Below, piece by piece: positions 48,081 to 57,038 of a stretch of 64,000 nt of DNA. Both the position numbers and the translations under genes were made by a program. Numbering within the stretch: position 1 is the stretch's first letter; each line of letters starts with the position of its first letter. The notes under the pieces were generated by a model that was not told where the DNA came from, ran no database searches, and worked only from the letters and a program-made list of their open reading frames with translations. The stretch is from Rhodovulum marinum. Lineage in GTDB: Bacteria; Pseudomonadota; Alphaproteobacteria; Rhodobacterales; Rhodobacteraceae. Location of the stretch: the NCBI RefSeq assembly GCF_004343075.1, contig NZ_SLXP01000001.1, positions 116,474-180,473 on the forward strand, read 5' to 3'.

Positions 48081-48758
48081 TCAGACCAGCCGCCCCGCCT
48101 CCAGGTGCAAGACGCGGTCCATCCGCGCGGCCAGCTCCAGGTTATGGGTGGCGATCAGCGCGGCCAGCCCGGTGCCGCGCACCAGCTCCATCAGCGCATC
48201 GAACACCCGGTCGGACGTCGCCGGGTCCAGGTTCCCCGTGGGCTCGTCGGCCAGCAACAGGCGCGGCGCATTGGCCAGCGCCCGGCAAACCGCAACCCGC
48301 TGCTGCTCGCCCCCCGACAGGGCCGCGGGCCGGTGATCGGCCCGCGCGCCGATGCCCATCCGGTCCAGCAGGTCCAGCGCGCGCGCCTCGGCCTTGGCCC
48401 GCCCCGCGCCCGCCGCCAGCTGCGGCAGCACGATGTTCTCGGTCGCGGTGAACTCGGGCAGCAGGTGGTGAAACTGGTAGACAAAGCCGATATCGGCCCG
48501 CCGCGCGGCGGTGCGCTTGCGGTCGGACGCCGCGCCCATCTCGGCCCCCGCGATCCGCACCTGGCCCGCATCCGGCGTGTCGAGCAGACCCGCGATATGC
48601 AACAGCGTCGATTTACCAGCCCCCGACGGCGCGACCAGCGCCACCACCTCGCCCGCCGCCACGGCCAACGAGGCGCCGCGCAGCACCCGCACCTCGCCCG
48701 GCTTGCCCCGGTTATAGCTTTTCTCGACAGCGTCCAGCGCCAGCACCGGCTCACTCAT
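48081..48758 (-). CDS. lolD: lipoprotein-releasing ABC ATPase LolD
   Basis: A 225-residue ATPase with Walker [10 protein letters not shown] (43-51), signature [15 protein letters not shown] and Walker [13 protein letters not shown]. The MacB/LolD-type pattern plus the adjacent permease point to release of outer-membrane lipoproteins from the inner membrane to LolA. It overlaps lolC by 8 nt. Confidence 0.93.
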   Translation of the reverse strand: MSEPVLALDAVEKSYNRGKPGEVRVLRGASLAVAAGEVVALVAPSGAGKSTLLHIAGLLDTPDAGQVRIAGAEMGAASDRKRTAARRADIGFVYQFHHLLPEFTATENIVLPQLAAGAGRAKAEARALDLLDRMGIGARADHRPAALSGGEQQRVAVCRALANAPRLLLADEPTGNLDPATSDRVFDALMELVRGTGLAALIATHNLELAARMDRVLHLEAGRLV

Positions 48759-50037
48759 AGCGCAGCGCCTCCACCGGGTTCATCCGCGCCGCGCGTCGCG
48801 CCGGGAAGATCGTCACCACGAAGGACAGCCCCAGCGACAGCACCACCGCCGAGGCGACGTCGCGCGCCTGCAACTTCGCCGGCAATTCGTAGATGCCCCG
48901 GATCGACGGGTCCCACACCCCGCCCCCCGACAGGTAATTCACCGCCGAGAAGATCGGGTCGATATAAATCGCGAACAGACAGCCAAGGATCGCCCCAAAG
49001 AAGGTCCCGATCAGGCCCGTGAACGCCCCGCAGATGAAGAACACGCGCAAGACCGCCCCCTCGGTCAGCCCCATGGTGCGCAGGATGCCGATATCGCGGC
49101 CCTTGTTCTTGACCAGCATGATCAGGCCCGAAACGATGTTCATCGCCGCGATCAGGACGAGGATCGACAGGATGATGAACATCACGTTGTCCTCGATATC
49201 GAGCGCGCGCAGGAACGCACCCGAAGCATCGCGCCACGACCACACCAGCGCCCGCTCGCCCGCCGCGCGGATCAGTTCCAGGGTCATCTCGTCCACCCGC
49301 TCGGGATCGGCGACCATCACCTCCATCTCGTCGGCCGCGCCCTCGCGGTTGAAATAGGCCTGCGCCTCGGCAAAGGGCATGTAGACGCGGGTGCGGTCGA
49401 TGTCATAGCGCCCGGCGGTGAAGACATAGACCACCTCATAGGCATTCACGCGGGGGCTGGTGCCAAAGGGCGTCTTGACCCCCTCGGGCGAGATCAGCCG
49501 GATCCGGTCGCCCACACCCACCCGCAATTCCCGCGCCACGCCCGACCCGATCGCGATCCCCTCGGGAAACCGCGCGATATCGCCCAGCGCCGTCTCGGGG
49601 TCGGCGACGCGCGGGATCGTGGCCAGGTCCCCGGGCGCGATGCCGAACACCTCGACCCCCGCATTGCCCGCGCGCGAGGCGGCCATCACCTGCCCCTTGA
49701 CCAGCGGCGCCACGCGGGTCACGCCGGGCACCTGGCGCAGGCGCTCCGCCATCGCCTCGTAATCGCGGATCTCGCGCGTGGTGACGCCCTGTTCGTCCAC
49801 GTAGGTCGAGGAATAGACCGTGACATGGGCGTTCGCGCCCAGAATCGTGTCGACGAATTCCGCCCGGAACCCCGCTCGGACCGACAGCGTCGCGATCAGC
49901 GCGAACACCGCCAGCGTGATGCCGACCAGGCTGATCCAGGTCATCACGCTGACGCCGCCCTCGGCGCGCCGCGCGCGCAGGTAACGCCAGGCGATCATCC
50001 ATTCGAAGGGCGCGAAGGGGGCAGTGCCGTTGGCCAA
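48751..50037 (-). CDS. lolC: lipoprotein-releasing ABC permease LolC/LolE
   Basis: A 428-residue protein with one amino-terminal helix (about 30-52), a large periplasmic domain and three carboxyl helices, the MacB-like layout. [22 protein letters not shown] at the front and the end [11 protein letters not shown] are typical. Only one permease gene accompanies lolD, so the working complex probably uses a homodimer, as in LolF systems, unless a second permease lies elsewhere. Confidence 0.92.
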   Translation of the reverse strand: MANGTAPFAPFEWMIAWRYLRARRAEGGVSVMTWISLVGITLAVFALIATLSVRAGFRAEFVDTILGANAHVTVYSSTYVDEQGVTTREIRDYEAMAERLRQVPGVTRVAPLVKGQVMAASRAGNAGVEVFGIAPGDLATIPRVADPETALGDIARFPEGIAIGSGVARELRVGVGDRIRLISPEGVKTPFGTSPRVNAYEVVYVFTAGRYDIDRTRVYMPFAEAQAYFNREGAADEMEVMVADPERVDEMTLELIRAAGERALVWSWRDASGAFLRALDIEDNVMFIILSILVLIAAMNIVSGLIMLVKNKGRDIGILRTMGLTEGAVLRVFFICGAFTGLIGTFFGAILGCLFAIYIDPIFSAVNYLSGGGVWDPSIRGIYELPAKLQARDVASAVVLSLGLSFVVTIFPARRAARMNPVEALRYE

Positions 50038-50160
50038 GGGCGGGTCCTGTCGTTTCCGTTGCGCGGCGGACCTTGGGGGCCCCTGCGGGCCGCGTCAAGC
50101 GACAAGGCCGTGGGCGGCGCGAAGCTTCGGGTTTCGCCCCGGCTTCGCCGGGCCGACCGG

Positions 50161-50212
50161 CTGGGGGGCTTTGCCCCCCAGACCCCCCAGAGTATTTGAA
50201 CCAAGAAAAAGA
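50161..50212 (+). repeat. dispersed repeat family A, copy 2
   Basis: CTGGGGGGC-TTT-GCCCCCCAG hairpin followed by ACCCCCCAGAGTATTTG, AA and CCAAGAAAAAGA, matching 22544-22592. It points toward repeat B copy 2, 8 bp away, giving two convergent elements. Confidence 0.9.
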
Positions 50213-50220
50213 GGCCTGTG

Positions 50221-50282
50221 CCTTCTTCTGGCCGCAAGTATCCCGGGGGGAGTCCGAAGGACGGGGGGCAGCGCCCCCCTTG
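50221..50282 (-). repeat. dispersed repeat family B, copy 2
   Basis: Minus-strand copy of the 61-bp element, starting 18 nt after the stop codon of the hydroxyacid dehydrogenase gene and in its sense direction. Confidence 0.92.
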
Positions 50283-50300
50283 GCCCGCCGGGTCGGCCCG

Positions 50301-51254
50301 TCAGACCGGGTTGGGCAACGCCTTGCCGGCAAGGTGGGCGCGGATGTTGTCCACCGCCATCATGCCCATCGATTCCCGCACCTCCAGCGTCGCCGTGCCC
50401 AGATGCGGCAAAAGCGCCACGTTCTCCATCGCCAGCAGCGCCTCGGGCACCTCGGGTTCGAACTCGTAGACGTCGAGCCCCGCACCGGCGATCCGGCCCG
50501 CCTGCAGCGCCGCGATCAGCGCCGTCTCGTCCACCACGTCGCCGCGCGAGATGTTCACGAAATGCGCCGAGGGCTTCATCGCGTCGAAAAGCTCGGCCCC
50601 CATCATGTGGCGGGTCGCAGCGCCGCCCGGCACGCAGGACACCACCACGTCGCAGGCCGCGCCGAGCGCGGCGAGGCTGTCGACGGCACGGGCCGGGAAG
50701 CCCAGATCCTTGGGCGAGCGCGTGAAATAGACCACGTCCATGCCGAAGCCGAAATGACAGCGCCGCGCCAGCGCCTGGCCGATATTGCCCATGCCCACGA
50801 TGCCCACGGTCTTGCCGGTGACAAGAAGGCCGAGCATCTGCGTCGGGTGCCAGCCGGTCCACTGGCCAGCGCGGACCATCCGCTCGCCCTCTCCGCCGCG
50901 CCGGCAGGTCATCAGGATCAGCAGCATGCCGATATCGGCGGTGGCATCCGTCACCGCGCCCGGCGTGTTCGTCACCGCCACGCCCAGGGCGCGGGCGGCG
51001 TCGACGTCGATATGGTTGTAACCCATCCCGAAATTCGCCAAGAGCTTCGCCCGCGGCTGGCCCACATCGGCGAAGACCTCGGCCGAGAACCGGTCGCCCA
51101 GCGTGGGCAGCACGATGTCGAACTCGGCCAGCGCGCGGCGCAGCTCGTCGCCCGACAGCGGAATGTTGCTCTCGCGCATTTCCACCTCGCCCAGCGCGCG
51201 CACCGCAGGGTCGACCTTGCCCGGCATCGGGCGTGTCACCAGGATCTTCGCCAT
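50301..51254 (-). CDS. 2-hydroxyacid dehydrogenase (glyoxylate/hydroxypyruvate reductase-like)
   Basis: A 317-residue D-isomer-specific NAD(P)-dependent dehydrogenase. The Rossmann loop GMGNIG lies at 154-159, and the catalytic trio is Arg237 (NISRGD), Glu266 and His284 (LLPHLG). It probably reduces glyoxylate or hydroxypyruvate, which would suit the glyoxylate aminotransferase at 22.6 kb. The start MAKILVTRP overlaps the csaA stop by one base. Repeat B copy 2 follows its stop. Confidence 0.92.
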   Translation of the reverse strand: MAKILVTRPMPGKVDPAVRALGEVEMRESNIPLSGDELRRALAEFDIVLPTLGDRFSAEVFADVGQPRAKLLANFGMGYNHIDVDAARALGVAVTNTPGAVTDATADIGMLLILMTCRRGGEGERMVRAGQWTGWHPTQMLGLLVTGKTVGIVGMGNIGQALARRCHFGFGMDVVYFTRSPKDLGFPARAVDSLAALGAACDVVVSCVPGGAATRHMMGAELFDAMKPSAHFVNISRGDVVDETALIAALQAGRIAGAGLDVYEFEPEVPEALLAMENVALLPHLGTATLEVRESMGMMAVDNIRAHLAGKALPNPV

Positions 51255-51592
51255 CAATACATCCTCCCCCCGATCGGCACATCCTTGTCCGGCGTGATGA
51301 GAACTACTTCGCCATCGGCATCGGGCAAGCCCAGCACCAGCACTTCGGACAGGAACTTGCCGATCTGGCGGGGCGGAAAGTTGACCACGGCCAGCACGCG
51401 CTTGCCGGGCAGGTCCTCGGGCGCGTAATGCGCGGTGATCTGGGCCGAGCTTTTCTTCTCGCCGATCTCGGGGCCGAAATCGACCCACAGCTTGATCGCC
51501 GGCTTGCGCGCCTCGGGGTAGGGTTCGGCGCGCATGATCTCGCCCACCCGGATATCCACCTTGAGAAAGTCGTCGAAGCTGATTTCGCTCAC
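51254..51592 (-). CDS. csaA: tRNA-binding protein CsaA-like
   Basis: A 112-residue protein with a single EMAP/tRNA-binding OB domain: FLKVDIRVGEI at the front, KLWVDFGPEIG, QITAHY and VVNFPPRQIG. CsaA has been studied as a secretion-related chaperone in Bacillus and binds tRNA in related proteins. It overlaps proC at its start and the dehydrogenase gene at its end. Confidence 0.92.
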   Translation of the reverse strand: MSEISFDDFLKVDIRVGEIMRAEPYPEARKPAIKLWVDFGPEIGEKKSSAQITAHYAPEDLPGKRVLAVVNFPPRQIGKFLSEVLVLGLPDADGEVVLITPDKDVPIGGRMY

Positions 51593-52410
51593 GATCCCAA
51601 TTCCTTGCTGCGCTGCGTGGCGGCCGCGACCGCGCGGTTCACAAGCGGCGGAAAACCGGTTTCCGGGTCCATGAGAACCTCCAGCGCGGCCGCCGTGGTG
51701 CCGCCCGGCGAGGTGACGTTGACGCGCAACTGGCCCGGATCGTCGGCCGACTCCTCGGCCAGTTGCCCGGCGCCGCCCACCGTCGCCTTGGCCAGTTTCA
51801 TCGCCATGTCCGCCGGCAGCCCCTGCGCCACGCCCGCCGCCGCCAGCGCCTCGATCAGGTGGAACACATAGGCCGGGCCCGACCCCGAGACGGCGGTCAC
51901 CGCGTCCATCTGGTCCTCGGTCTCCAGCCGCACGGTCTGGCCCACCGCCGACAACAGCGTCTCGGCCAGCCGCAGCCCGTCCTCGCCCACCTTGTCATTG
52001 CCGATCAGCGCCGTGATGCCCCGCCCCACCGCCGCGGGCGTGTTCGGGATCGACCGGATCACCGGGGCCGCCTCGCCCAGGTGGCGTGCGAAATAGGCCA
52101 GCGTCTTGCCCGCCGCGACCGACAGGAACAACGTGCGTCCGTCGGCCAGCCCCGCCACCTGCGGCAGGGCGTCGTCCATGATCTGCGGCTTGACCGCCAG
52201 CAGAACGATGGCGGGGCTTTCGGGCAGCGGCTCGTTGAGGTGCAGCCCCTCGCCCGCCCGCGCGCGCAGCCAGTCCGACGCGCCCGGGTCGATCGCCCAG
52301 ACAGACCCCGCCGGCAGCCCGCCCTTCAGCCAACCCTCCAGCAGCGCCGAGCCCATCTTGCCGCAGCCCAGAAGCACCAGCCCCCGTGCCGCAAGGTCAT
52401 TCATGTCCAT
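51589..52410 (-). CDS. proC: pyrroline-5-carboxylate reductase
   Basis: A 273-residue NAD(P)H-dependent enzyme that forms proline, the last step of its synthesis. The Rossmann start LVLLGCGKMGSALL and the VSGSGPAYVFHLIEAL signature are present. The start is either MDMND (52410, used) or MND (52404). It overlaps csaA by 4 nt. Confidence 0.95.
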   Translation of the reverse strand: MDMNDLAARGLVLLGCGKMGSALLEGWLKGGLPAGSVWAIDPGASDWLRARAGEGLHLNEPLPESPAIVLLAVKPQIMDDALPQVAGLADGRTLFLSVAAGKTLAYFARHLGEAAPVIRSIPNTPAAVGRGITALIGNDKVGEDGLRLAETLLSAVGQTVRLETEDQMDAVTAVSGSGPAYVFHLIEALAAAGVAQGLPADMAMKLAKATVGGAGQLAEESADDPGQLRVNVTSPGGTTAAALEVLMDPETGFPPLVNRAVAAATQRSKELGS

Positions 52411-52441
52411 CAAGTGCCCCCGTTTTCCTCGGGGGCCGAGG

Positions 52442-52945
52442 TTAGGCGCGGCCGTAGGCCTCTGCAATGGCGACTTGCAGCGCGTCCTGCGGGCTGCGGT
52501 CGCCCCAGCAGACCAGCTGGAAGGCCGGGTAGAACCGTTCCGAGGCCGCGACCGCGGTGCGGATCAGCCGCTCGATCTGTTCGGCCGCGACCGGCTGGCC
52601 GCCCGACAGCATCAGCCCGTGCCGCCAGACCATCAGCCGCTGGTCGTGCCAATAGGTAAAGGCCCCGGCCCAGCACATGTCGTTGGTCGCATTCAGCGTC
52701 TCGTAAAGCGTGGGCAGCTTGTCCTCGGGCGGCTCCATCTCGAAGGTGCAGATCAGCCGCAGCATCTCGTCATGGCCCGACCAGGCCAGCGTGATCGAAT
52801 AGGTCCGCCACTGCCCGGTCACCGCCATCGCGATCTGGTCGTCGGTGACGCGGTCGAACTCCCAGTCGCGGTGTTCGGCAAGCGTCTCGACGACGTCGAT
52901 GGGGTGAAGGTCTTCGCCCGTCAGGAAATCTTCGGAAAGCGACAT
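52442..52945 (-). CDS. YbjN domain protein
   Basis: A 167-residue acidic protein of the YbjN type, in which the fold resembles type III secretion chaperones. MSLSEDFLTGEDLHPIDVVETLAEHRDWEFDR and the LPTLYETLNATNDMCWAGAF middle are typical of alphaproteobacterial copies. It lies 31 bp upstream of proC and may be co-transcribed. Function unknown, perhaps regulatory. Confidence 0.88.
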   Translation of the reverse strand: MSLSEDFLTGEDLHPIDVVETLAEHRDWEFDRVTDDQIAMAVTGQWRTYSITLAWSGHDEMLRLICTFEMEPPEDKLPTLYETLNATNDMCWAGAFTYWHDQRLMVWRHGLMLSGGQPVAAEQIERLIRTAVAASERFYPAFQLVCWGDRSPQDALQVAIAEAYGRA

Positions 52946-53273
52946 GCCCGGCCTCTTCGGTTGTAGCCTTGCGTGGGTGGCAGCCCACAAGGCTTAGGTG
53001 CCTGCTCTAGGGCGTGGGCGGATTTTCGCCTGTCCCTACCAAATATGGTGGGCGCAAAGGCGGGGCCTGTAAAGAAGTATTTTTGTGACGATCCGTGGAC
53101 AACCCGCAATATCTTGTGGAAAAGCCCATCTCTTGGGCAAACCCGACAGAACGGAAGAGAGGCGCCTTTTCCGTCCCCGCCCCCGAAAGGCTGCGACAGC
53201 GGCCAGTCCCCCCGCCCCAGAACACGGCCCGCCACAAACATCGCACGCCTTTCCCCGCCGCACCTCCCAAATC

Positions 53274-53424
53274 GCCGCCGCAAACCGGATGCACCCCAAC
53301 CCGCCCACCGCCGCCCGCCAAACCGCCGGGGCGCAGCCCCGGCGCCGGTCGCCTCGCGCAAGCGAGGCGAAACCAGCACCCGCCACAGCGCCCGACGAAA
53401 AAGGGGCGCGCCACGGCACGCCCC
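53274..53424 (-). repeat. duplicated segment, distal copy
   Basis: Nearly identical to 53516-53664 (offset about 239-242 bp, a few substitutions and 3 bp of indel). It includes the palindrome GCCTCGCGCAAGCGAGGC and ends in a second terminator at 53398-53424. Confidence 0.88.
53398..53424 (-). terminator. second (duplicated) intrinsic terminator
   Basis: Minus-strand GGGGCGTG/CGCGCCCC stem followed by TTTTT, the twin of the terminator at 53638-53664. It would catch read-through from the first. Confidence 0.75.
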
Positions 53425-53515
53425 CTCATACCCCCCATGACCCGGCGCCAGCTTACCACCCGGCGCGTCCGAAACCCGGGCAAACCCTGTCCCAGCGACG
53501 CGCACATCCCAACCC

Positions 53516-53664
53516 GCCGCCGCAAACCGGGTGCACCCGCCGCCCACCGTCCCCCAGCAAACCGCCGGGGCGCAGCCCCAGCGCCGGTCGCCTCGCGCAA
53601 GCGAGGCGAAACCAGCACCCGCCACAGCGCCCAACGAAAAAGGGGCGCGCCGCGGCACGCCCCT
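53516..53664 (-). repeat. duplicated segment, proximal copy
   Basis: Copy nearest ubiK. Starts with the words CGCCGCAAACCGGGTGCACC and CCGCCGGGGCGCAGCCC, contains GCCTCGCGCAAGCGAGGC, and ends at the ubiK terminator. Spacing between copies is about 91 bp. Confidence 0.88.
53638..53664 (-). terminator. intrinsic terminator of ubiK
   Basis: On the minus strand GGGGCGTG-CCGCGG-CGCGCCCC (8-bp stem with one G-U pair) is followed by TTTTTCG, 22 nt after the ubiK stop. Confidence 0.88.
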
Positions 53665-53686
53665 CGGAATCCCGCCTAAGCGGCGC

Positions 53687-53926
53687 CTACTTGCCTTCCA
53701 GCGCGTCCAGCCGCGCCTTCAGCGCCTCGTTCTCTTCGCGCGCCTTCTGGGCCATCGCGCGCACCGCGTCGAATTCCTCGCGCGTGACGAAATCGCGATC
53801 GGCCAGCCAGCGGTCGATCATGCTCTTCATCGCCGTCTCGGCCTCGTCCTTGGCCCCCTGGGCCACGCCCATGGCATTGGTCATCAGCTTGGACATGTCG
53901 TCCAGAAGTTTGTTCCGGGTCTGCAT
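53687..53926 (-). CDS. ubiK: UbiK-like accessory factor (BMFP family)
   Basis: A 79-residue protein with an amphipathic amino-terminal helix (LLDDMSKLMTNAMGVAQGAKDEAE) and a carboxyl coiled coil (REEFDAVRAMAQKAREENEALKARLDAL), the membrane fusogenic protein/UbiK pattern. UbiK assists aerobic ubiquinone synthesis with UbiJ in enterobacteria. It diverges from lgt. A strong terminator follows. Confidence 0.88.
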   Translation of the reverse strand: MQTRNKLLDDMSKLMTNAMGVAQGAKDEAETAMKSMIDRWLADRDFVTREEFDAVRAMAQKAREENEALKARLDALEGK

Positions 53927-54024
53927 CGGCGCCCCCTGGCATTTGCATTCGCCCCTTATATGACGTGGCGGGCGGGCAACCTCAAGGTTGACTTCGCCCG
54001 CCCGCCGTCCAACAGAGTCACCCC

Positions 54025-54912
54025 ATGCACGCCGTTCTGCCCTTCCCCGATATCGGCCCCGAGATCGTCTCGATCTCGCTTTTCGGCGTGGAGTTCGCGC
54101 TGCGCTGGTATGCGCTGGCCTATATCGCGGGCATCCTGATCGGCTGGCGGCTGGTGGTCGCGCTGATCCGCCGCCCCGCGCTCTGGCCCGCGCGCGGCGC
54201 CCCGATGACCGCCGAGCAGGTGGACGAGCTGCTGACCTGGATCATCCTCGGGATAATCCTGGGCGGGCGGCTGGGATTCGTGTTGCTGTATCAGCCGGGC
54301 TATTACCTGGCGCATCCGCTGGAAATCCCGATGCTGTGGCAGGGGGGGATGGCGTTCCATGGCGGGCTGCTGGGCGTCGTGGCCGCGATCACGCTGTTCG
54401 CGCGCAAGCATGGCGTGCCGCTCCTCTCGGCGGCCGACGCGCTGGCCATCGCCACGCCGCCGGGGCTGTTCTTCGGGCGGGTGGCGAATTTCATCAATGC
54501 CGAGCTGTGGGGCCGCCCCTCGGACCTGCCCTGGGCGGTGGTCTTTCCCGGCGCACGGGCACAGGACTGCCCGGGCTGGGAAATGCTGCCCTGCGCGCGC
54601 CACCCCTCGCAGCTGTACGAGGCGGGGCTGGAAGGGCTGATCCTCGGGGCGGTGCTGCTGTGGCTCGCGCTTGCGCGCGGCGCGCTGAAACGGCCGGGCC
54701 GGGTGGCGGGGGTGTTCTTCATCGGCTACGGGCTTGCGCGGTTCACGGTGGAATTCTTCCGCCAGGCCGATCCGCAGTTCATCACGCCCGACAACCCGAT
54801 GGGCCACGTCCTGCAAGCGGGCGGGGTCGGCCTCAGCATGGGGCAGCTTCTGTCGCTGCCGATGATGGCGCTGGGGCTTGGGTTCCTGTGGCTGGCACGG
54901 CGGCGGGCATGA
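54025..54912 (+). CDS. lgt: prolipoprotein diacylglyceryl transferase
   Basis: A 295-residue inner membrane enzyme with seven helices that attaches diacylglycerol to the lipobox Cys, as needed by the small lipoproteins elsewhere in this window. FHGG at 111-114, [15 protein letters not shown] at about 151-165 and HPSQLYEA are the conserved Lgt motifs. Its TGA overlaps the midA ATG (ATGA). Confidence 0.96.
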   Translation: MHAVLPFPDIGPEIVSISLFGVEFALRWYALAYIAGILIGWRLVVALIRRPALWPARGAPMTAEQVDELLTWIILGIILGGRLGFVLLYQPGYYLAHPLEIPMLWQGGMAFHGGLLGVVAAITLFARKHGVPLLSAADALAIATPPGLFFGRVANFINAELWGRPSDLPWAVVFPGARAQDCPGWEMLPCARHPSQLYEAGLEGLILGAVLLWLALARGALKRPGRVAGVFFIGYGLARFTVEFFRQADPQFITPDNPMGHVLQAGGVGLSMGQLLSLPMMALGLGFLWLARRRA

Positions 54913-55979
54913 CCCCGCTGGCCGCCCTCCTGGCCCGGCGGATCGCGGCCACCGGCCCGATCAGCCTGGCCGAGTTCATGGCCGACTGCCTGATGCACCC
55001 CAAGCACGGCTATTACAGCACGCGCGACCCGTTCGGCGCGGCGGGCGATTTCACCACCGCCCCCGAGATCAGCCAGATGTTCGGCGAACTGATCGGGCTG
55101 TGGCTGGCGCAAACCTGGTTGGACCGCGGCGCCCCCGCGCCGTTCACGCTGGCCGAACTGGGCCCCGGGCGGGGCACGCTGATGGCAGACGCGCTGCGCG
55201 CCACCCGCGCCGTACCGGGGTTTCACGCGGCCGCGCGGGTGCACCTGGTGGAAACCTCGCCCAGCCTGCGCGCGCGCCAGCGCGACAGCCTCGCCGGCCA
55301 TGACGTGACCTGGATCGACCACGCCGACGCCCTGCCCGACGCGCCGCTGTTCCTGGTGGCCAACGAATTCTTCGACGCCCTGCCGGTCCGCCAGTTCCAG
55401 CGCGACCCGGCCGGCTGGCGCGAACGCCAGGTGGGGCTGGCCCAGGGCGCGCTGGCGCTTGGGCTGTCGGCCCCCGCGCCGCTGGCCGACCTCGCACACC
55501 GGCTGGACGACACCCGCCCCGGCGACATCGTCGAAACCTGCGCCCCCGCCGCCCCCATCGTCGCCGCCATCGCCGCGCGCATCGCCGCCCATGGCGGGGC
55601 GGCGCTGATCGTGGATTACGGCGGCTGGCGGTCGCGCGGCGACACGTTGCAGGCGGTGCGCGCGCACCGGCCCGAACCGGTGCTGGCCCATCCCGGCCAG
55701 GCCGACCTGACCGCCCATGTCGATTTCGAGGCGCTGGCCCGCACCGCCACGCAGGCCGGGGCCGCCGCCAGCCGACTCACCCCGCAAGGCGTGGTCCTGG
55801 AACGGCTGGGCATCACCGCCCGGGCGCAGGCCCTGGCGAAAAATCTGTCCGGCGCGGCGCTGAAGGCCCATGTCGCCGCACATCGCCGCTTGACCCACCC
55901 GCAGGAAATGGGAACCCTCTTCCAGACACTCGCGCTGACAGAACGGGGCGGGCCGCCGCCCCCGGGATTCGATCCATGA
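54909..55979 (+). CDS. class I SAM methyltransferase, MidA/NDUFAF7 type
   Basis: A 356-residue protein of the DUF185 family whose mitochondrial relative NDUFAF7 dimethylates an Arg of complex I. The SAM site [14 protein letters not shown] lies near 79-92, and [19 protein letters not shown] and [13 protein letters not shown] are family signatures. It overlaps both lgt and pgeF by 4 nt in a three-gene operon. Target in bacteria not certain. Confidence 0.92.
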   Translation: MTPLAALLARRIAATGPISLAEFMADCLMHPKHGYYSTRDPFGAAGDFTTAPEISQMFGELIGLWLAQTWLDRGAPAPFTLAELGPGRGTLMADALRATRAVPGFHAAARVHLVETSPSLRARQRDSLAGHDVTWIDHADALPDAPLFLVANEFFDALPVRQFQRDPAGWRERQVGLAQGALALGLSAPAPLADLAHRLDDTRPGDIVETCAPAAPIVAAIAARIAAHGGAALIVDYGGWRSRGDTLQAVRAHRPEPVLAHPGQADLTAHVDFEALARTATQAGAAASRLTPQGVVLERLGITARAQALAKNLSGAALKAHVAAHRRLTHPQEMGTLFQTLALTERGGPPPPGFDP

Positions 55980-56731
55980 CGCTGGAGATACTGACCTCCG
56001 ACGCCCTGTCCCCCCTGCGCCACGGGTTCTTCACCCGGCGCGGCGGGGCATCCTCGGGGGTATTCCACGGGCTGAACTGCGGCGGCGGGTCCACCGACCT
56101 GTCCGAGGTCGTGTCGATCAACCGTGGCCGCGTCGCGGGCGCCCTCGGCGTATCGGCCGACCACCTGGTGACGGTGAACCAGGTCCATTCCGCCGACGCG
56201 GTGACGCTGGACGCGCCGCCCGCCGACCGCCCGCGCGCCGACGCGCTGGTGACCGCGACACCGGGGCTGGCGCTGGCGGTGCTGACTGCCGATTGCCAGC
56301 CGGTGCTGTTCGCCGATGCCCGGGCGGGCGTGGTCGGCGCGGCGCATGCGGGCTGGCGCGGTGCGCTGGACGGCGTGCTCGAGGCGACGCTCGACGCGAT
56401 GGAGGCGCTGGGGGCATCCCGCGCCGACACCGTCGCGGTGATCGGCCCCACGATCAGCCAGCGCGCCTACGAGGTGGGCCCGGAATTCCTGGACACCTTC
56501 ATCGCCGCGGATCCCGGCAACGCCCGGTTCTTCGCCAGCGGGTCGGGCGACCGGGTGATGTTCGACCTGCCCGCCTTCGGGCTGGCACGGCTGCGCGCGG
56601 CCGGCATCGGCCAGGCGATCTGGACGCGCCATTGCACCTATTCCGACCCCGAGCGGTTCTTTTCCTACCGCCGGTCCGTCCACGTGGGCGAGGCCGATTA
56701 CGGGCGGCTGATCTCGGCGATCCGGCTGTAG
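55976..56731 (+). CDS. pgeF: peptidoglycan editing factor PgeF
   Basis: A 251-residue YfiH/DUF152 protein, related to adenosine deaminase-like laccase domain proteins, that removes wrongly incorporated serine-containing muropeptide precursors. The zinc ligands are exactly spaced: His71 (NQVHS), Cys107 (TADCQPV) and His124 (AAHAGWRG). It ends the lgt operon. Confidence 0.94.
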   Translation: MTLEILTSDALSPLRHGFFTRRGGASSGVFHGLNCGGGSTDLSEVVSINRGRVAGALGVSADHLVTVNQVHSADAVTLDAPPADRPRADALVTATPGLALAVLTADCQPVLFADARAGVVGAAHAGWRGALDGVLEATLDAMEALGASRADTVAVIGPTISQRAYEVGPEFLDTFIAADPGNARFFASGSGDRVMFDLPAFGLARLRAAGIGQAIWTRHCTYSDPERFFSYRRSVHVGEADYGRLISAIRL

Positions 56732-56901
56732 CGGCGCGCCCCACCCCCAGGCGCAATTGCCCCAATCATGGCCCGCGCAGGCCCAACCCCTGCCCGATTG
56801 TCCACGCAGCATGAACAACCGAACACCCCGGCCGGGCAGCGGTCCGCCCCGCGGACCGGGGGTGTCCCCGACAGGCGGGCGATGCGCAAAGGAATGCCGG
56901 A

Positions 56902-57021
56902 ATGACACGGAAAAGCCGCTGGATGACCTGGATCATCGCCGAAAGCGCCCGGCCACAAGCGCCGCTGCCCTGGGCGCGCGGGGCCCGCACCCGCCCGGCC
57001 CGGCGGGTCGCCACCGGCTGA
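56902..57021 (+). CDS. 39-aa basic small protein
   Basis: A short frame, below usual ORF cut-offs, starting MTRKSRWMTWIIAESARP and continuing LPWARG. This resembles very small conserved alphaproteobacterial proteins with an RKSRW start and a PWxRG word that I recall from related genomes. AAAGGAATG lies 7 nt before the ATG. It lies alone in the 307-bp gap (56732-57038) between pgeF and the convergent rhodanese gene. Function unknown; call depends on conservation. Confidence 0.55.
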   Translation: MTRKSRWMTWIIAESARPQAPLPWARGARTRPARRVATG

Positions 57022-57038
57022 CCGCCGCCGGCCCGGCG

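Larger units (their letters stand above)
52946..53686. other. 741-bp gene-free region
   Basis: No gene is supported here. The right part holds two copies of a segment of about 150 bp (53274-53424 and 53516-53664) each with an intrinsic terminator for the minus strand. The left part includes two DnaA-box-like words, CGTGGACAA (53094-53102) and TGTGGAAAA (53115-53123). Open frames on the minus strand repeat each other because of the duplication and read as Arg/Gly/Pro-rich low complexity. Confidence 0.75.

Noticed and set aside
53007-53658. Pair of similar minus-strand reading frames resembling a duplicated protein family
   Set aside because: The likeness comes from the duplicated DNA segment; all three frames give Arg/Gly/Pro-rich sequence without ribosome sites.
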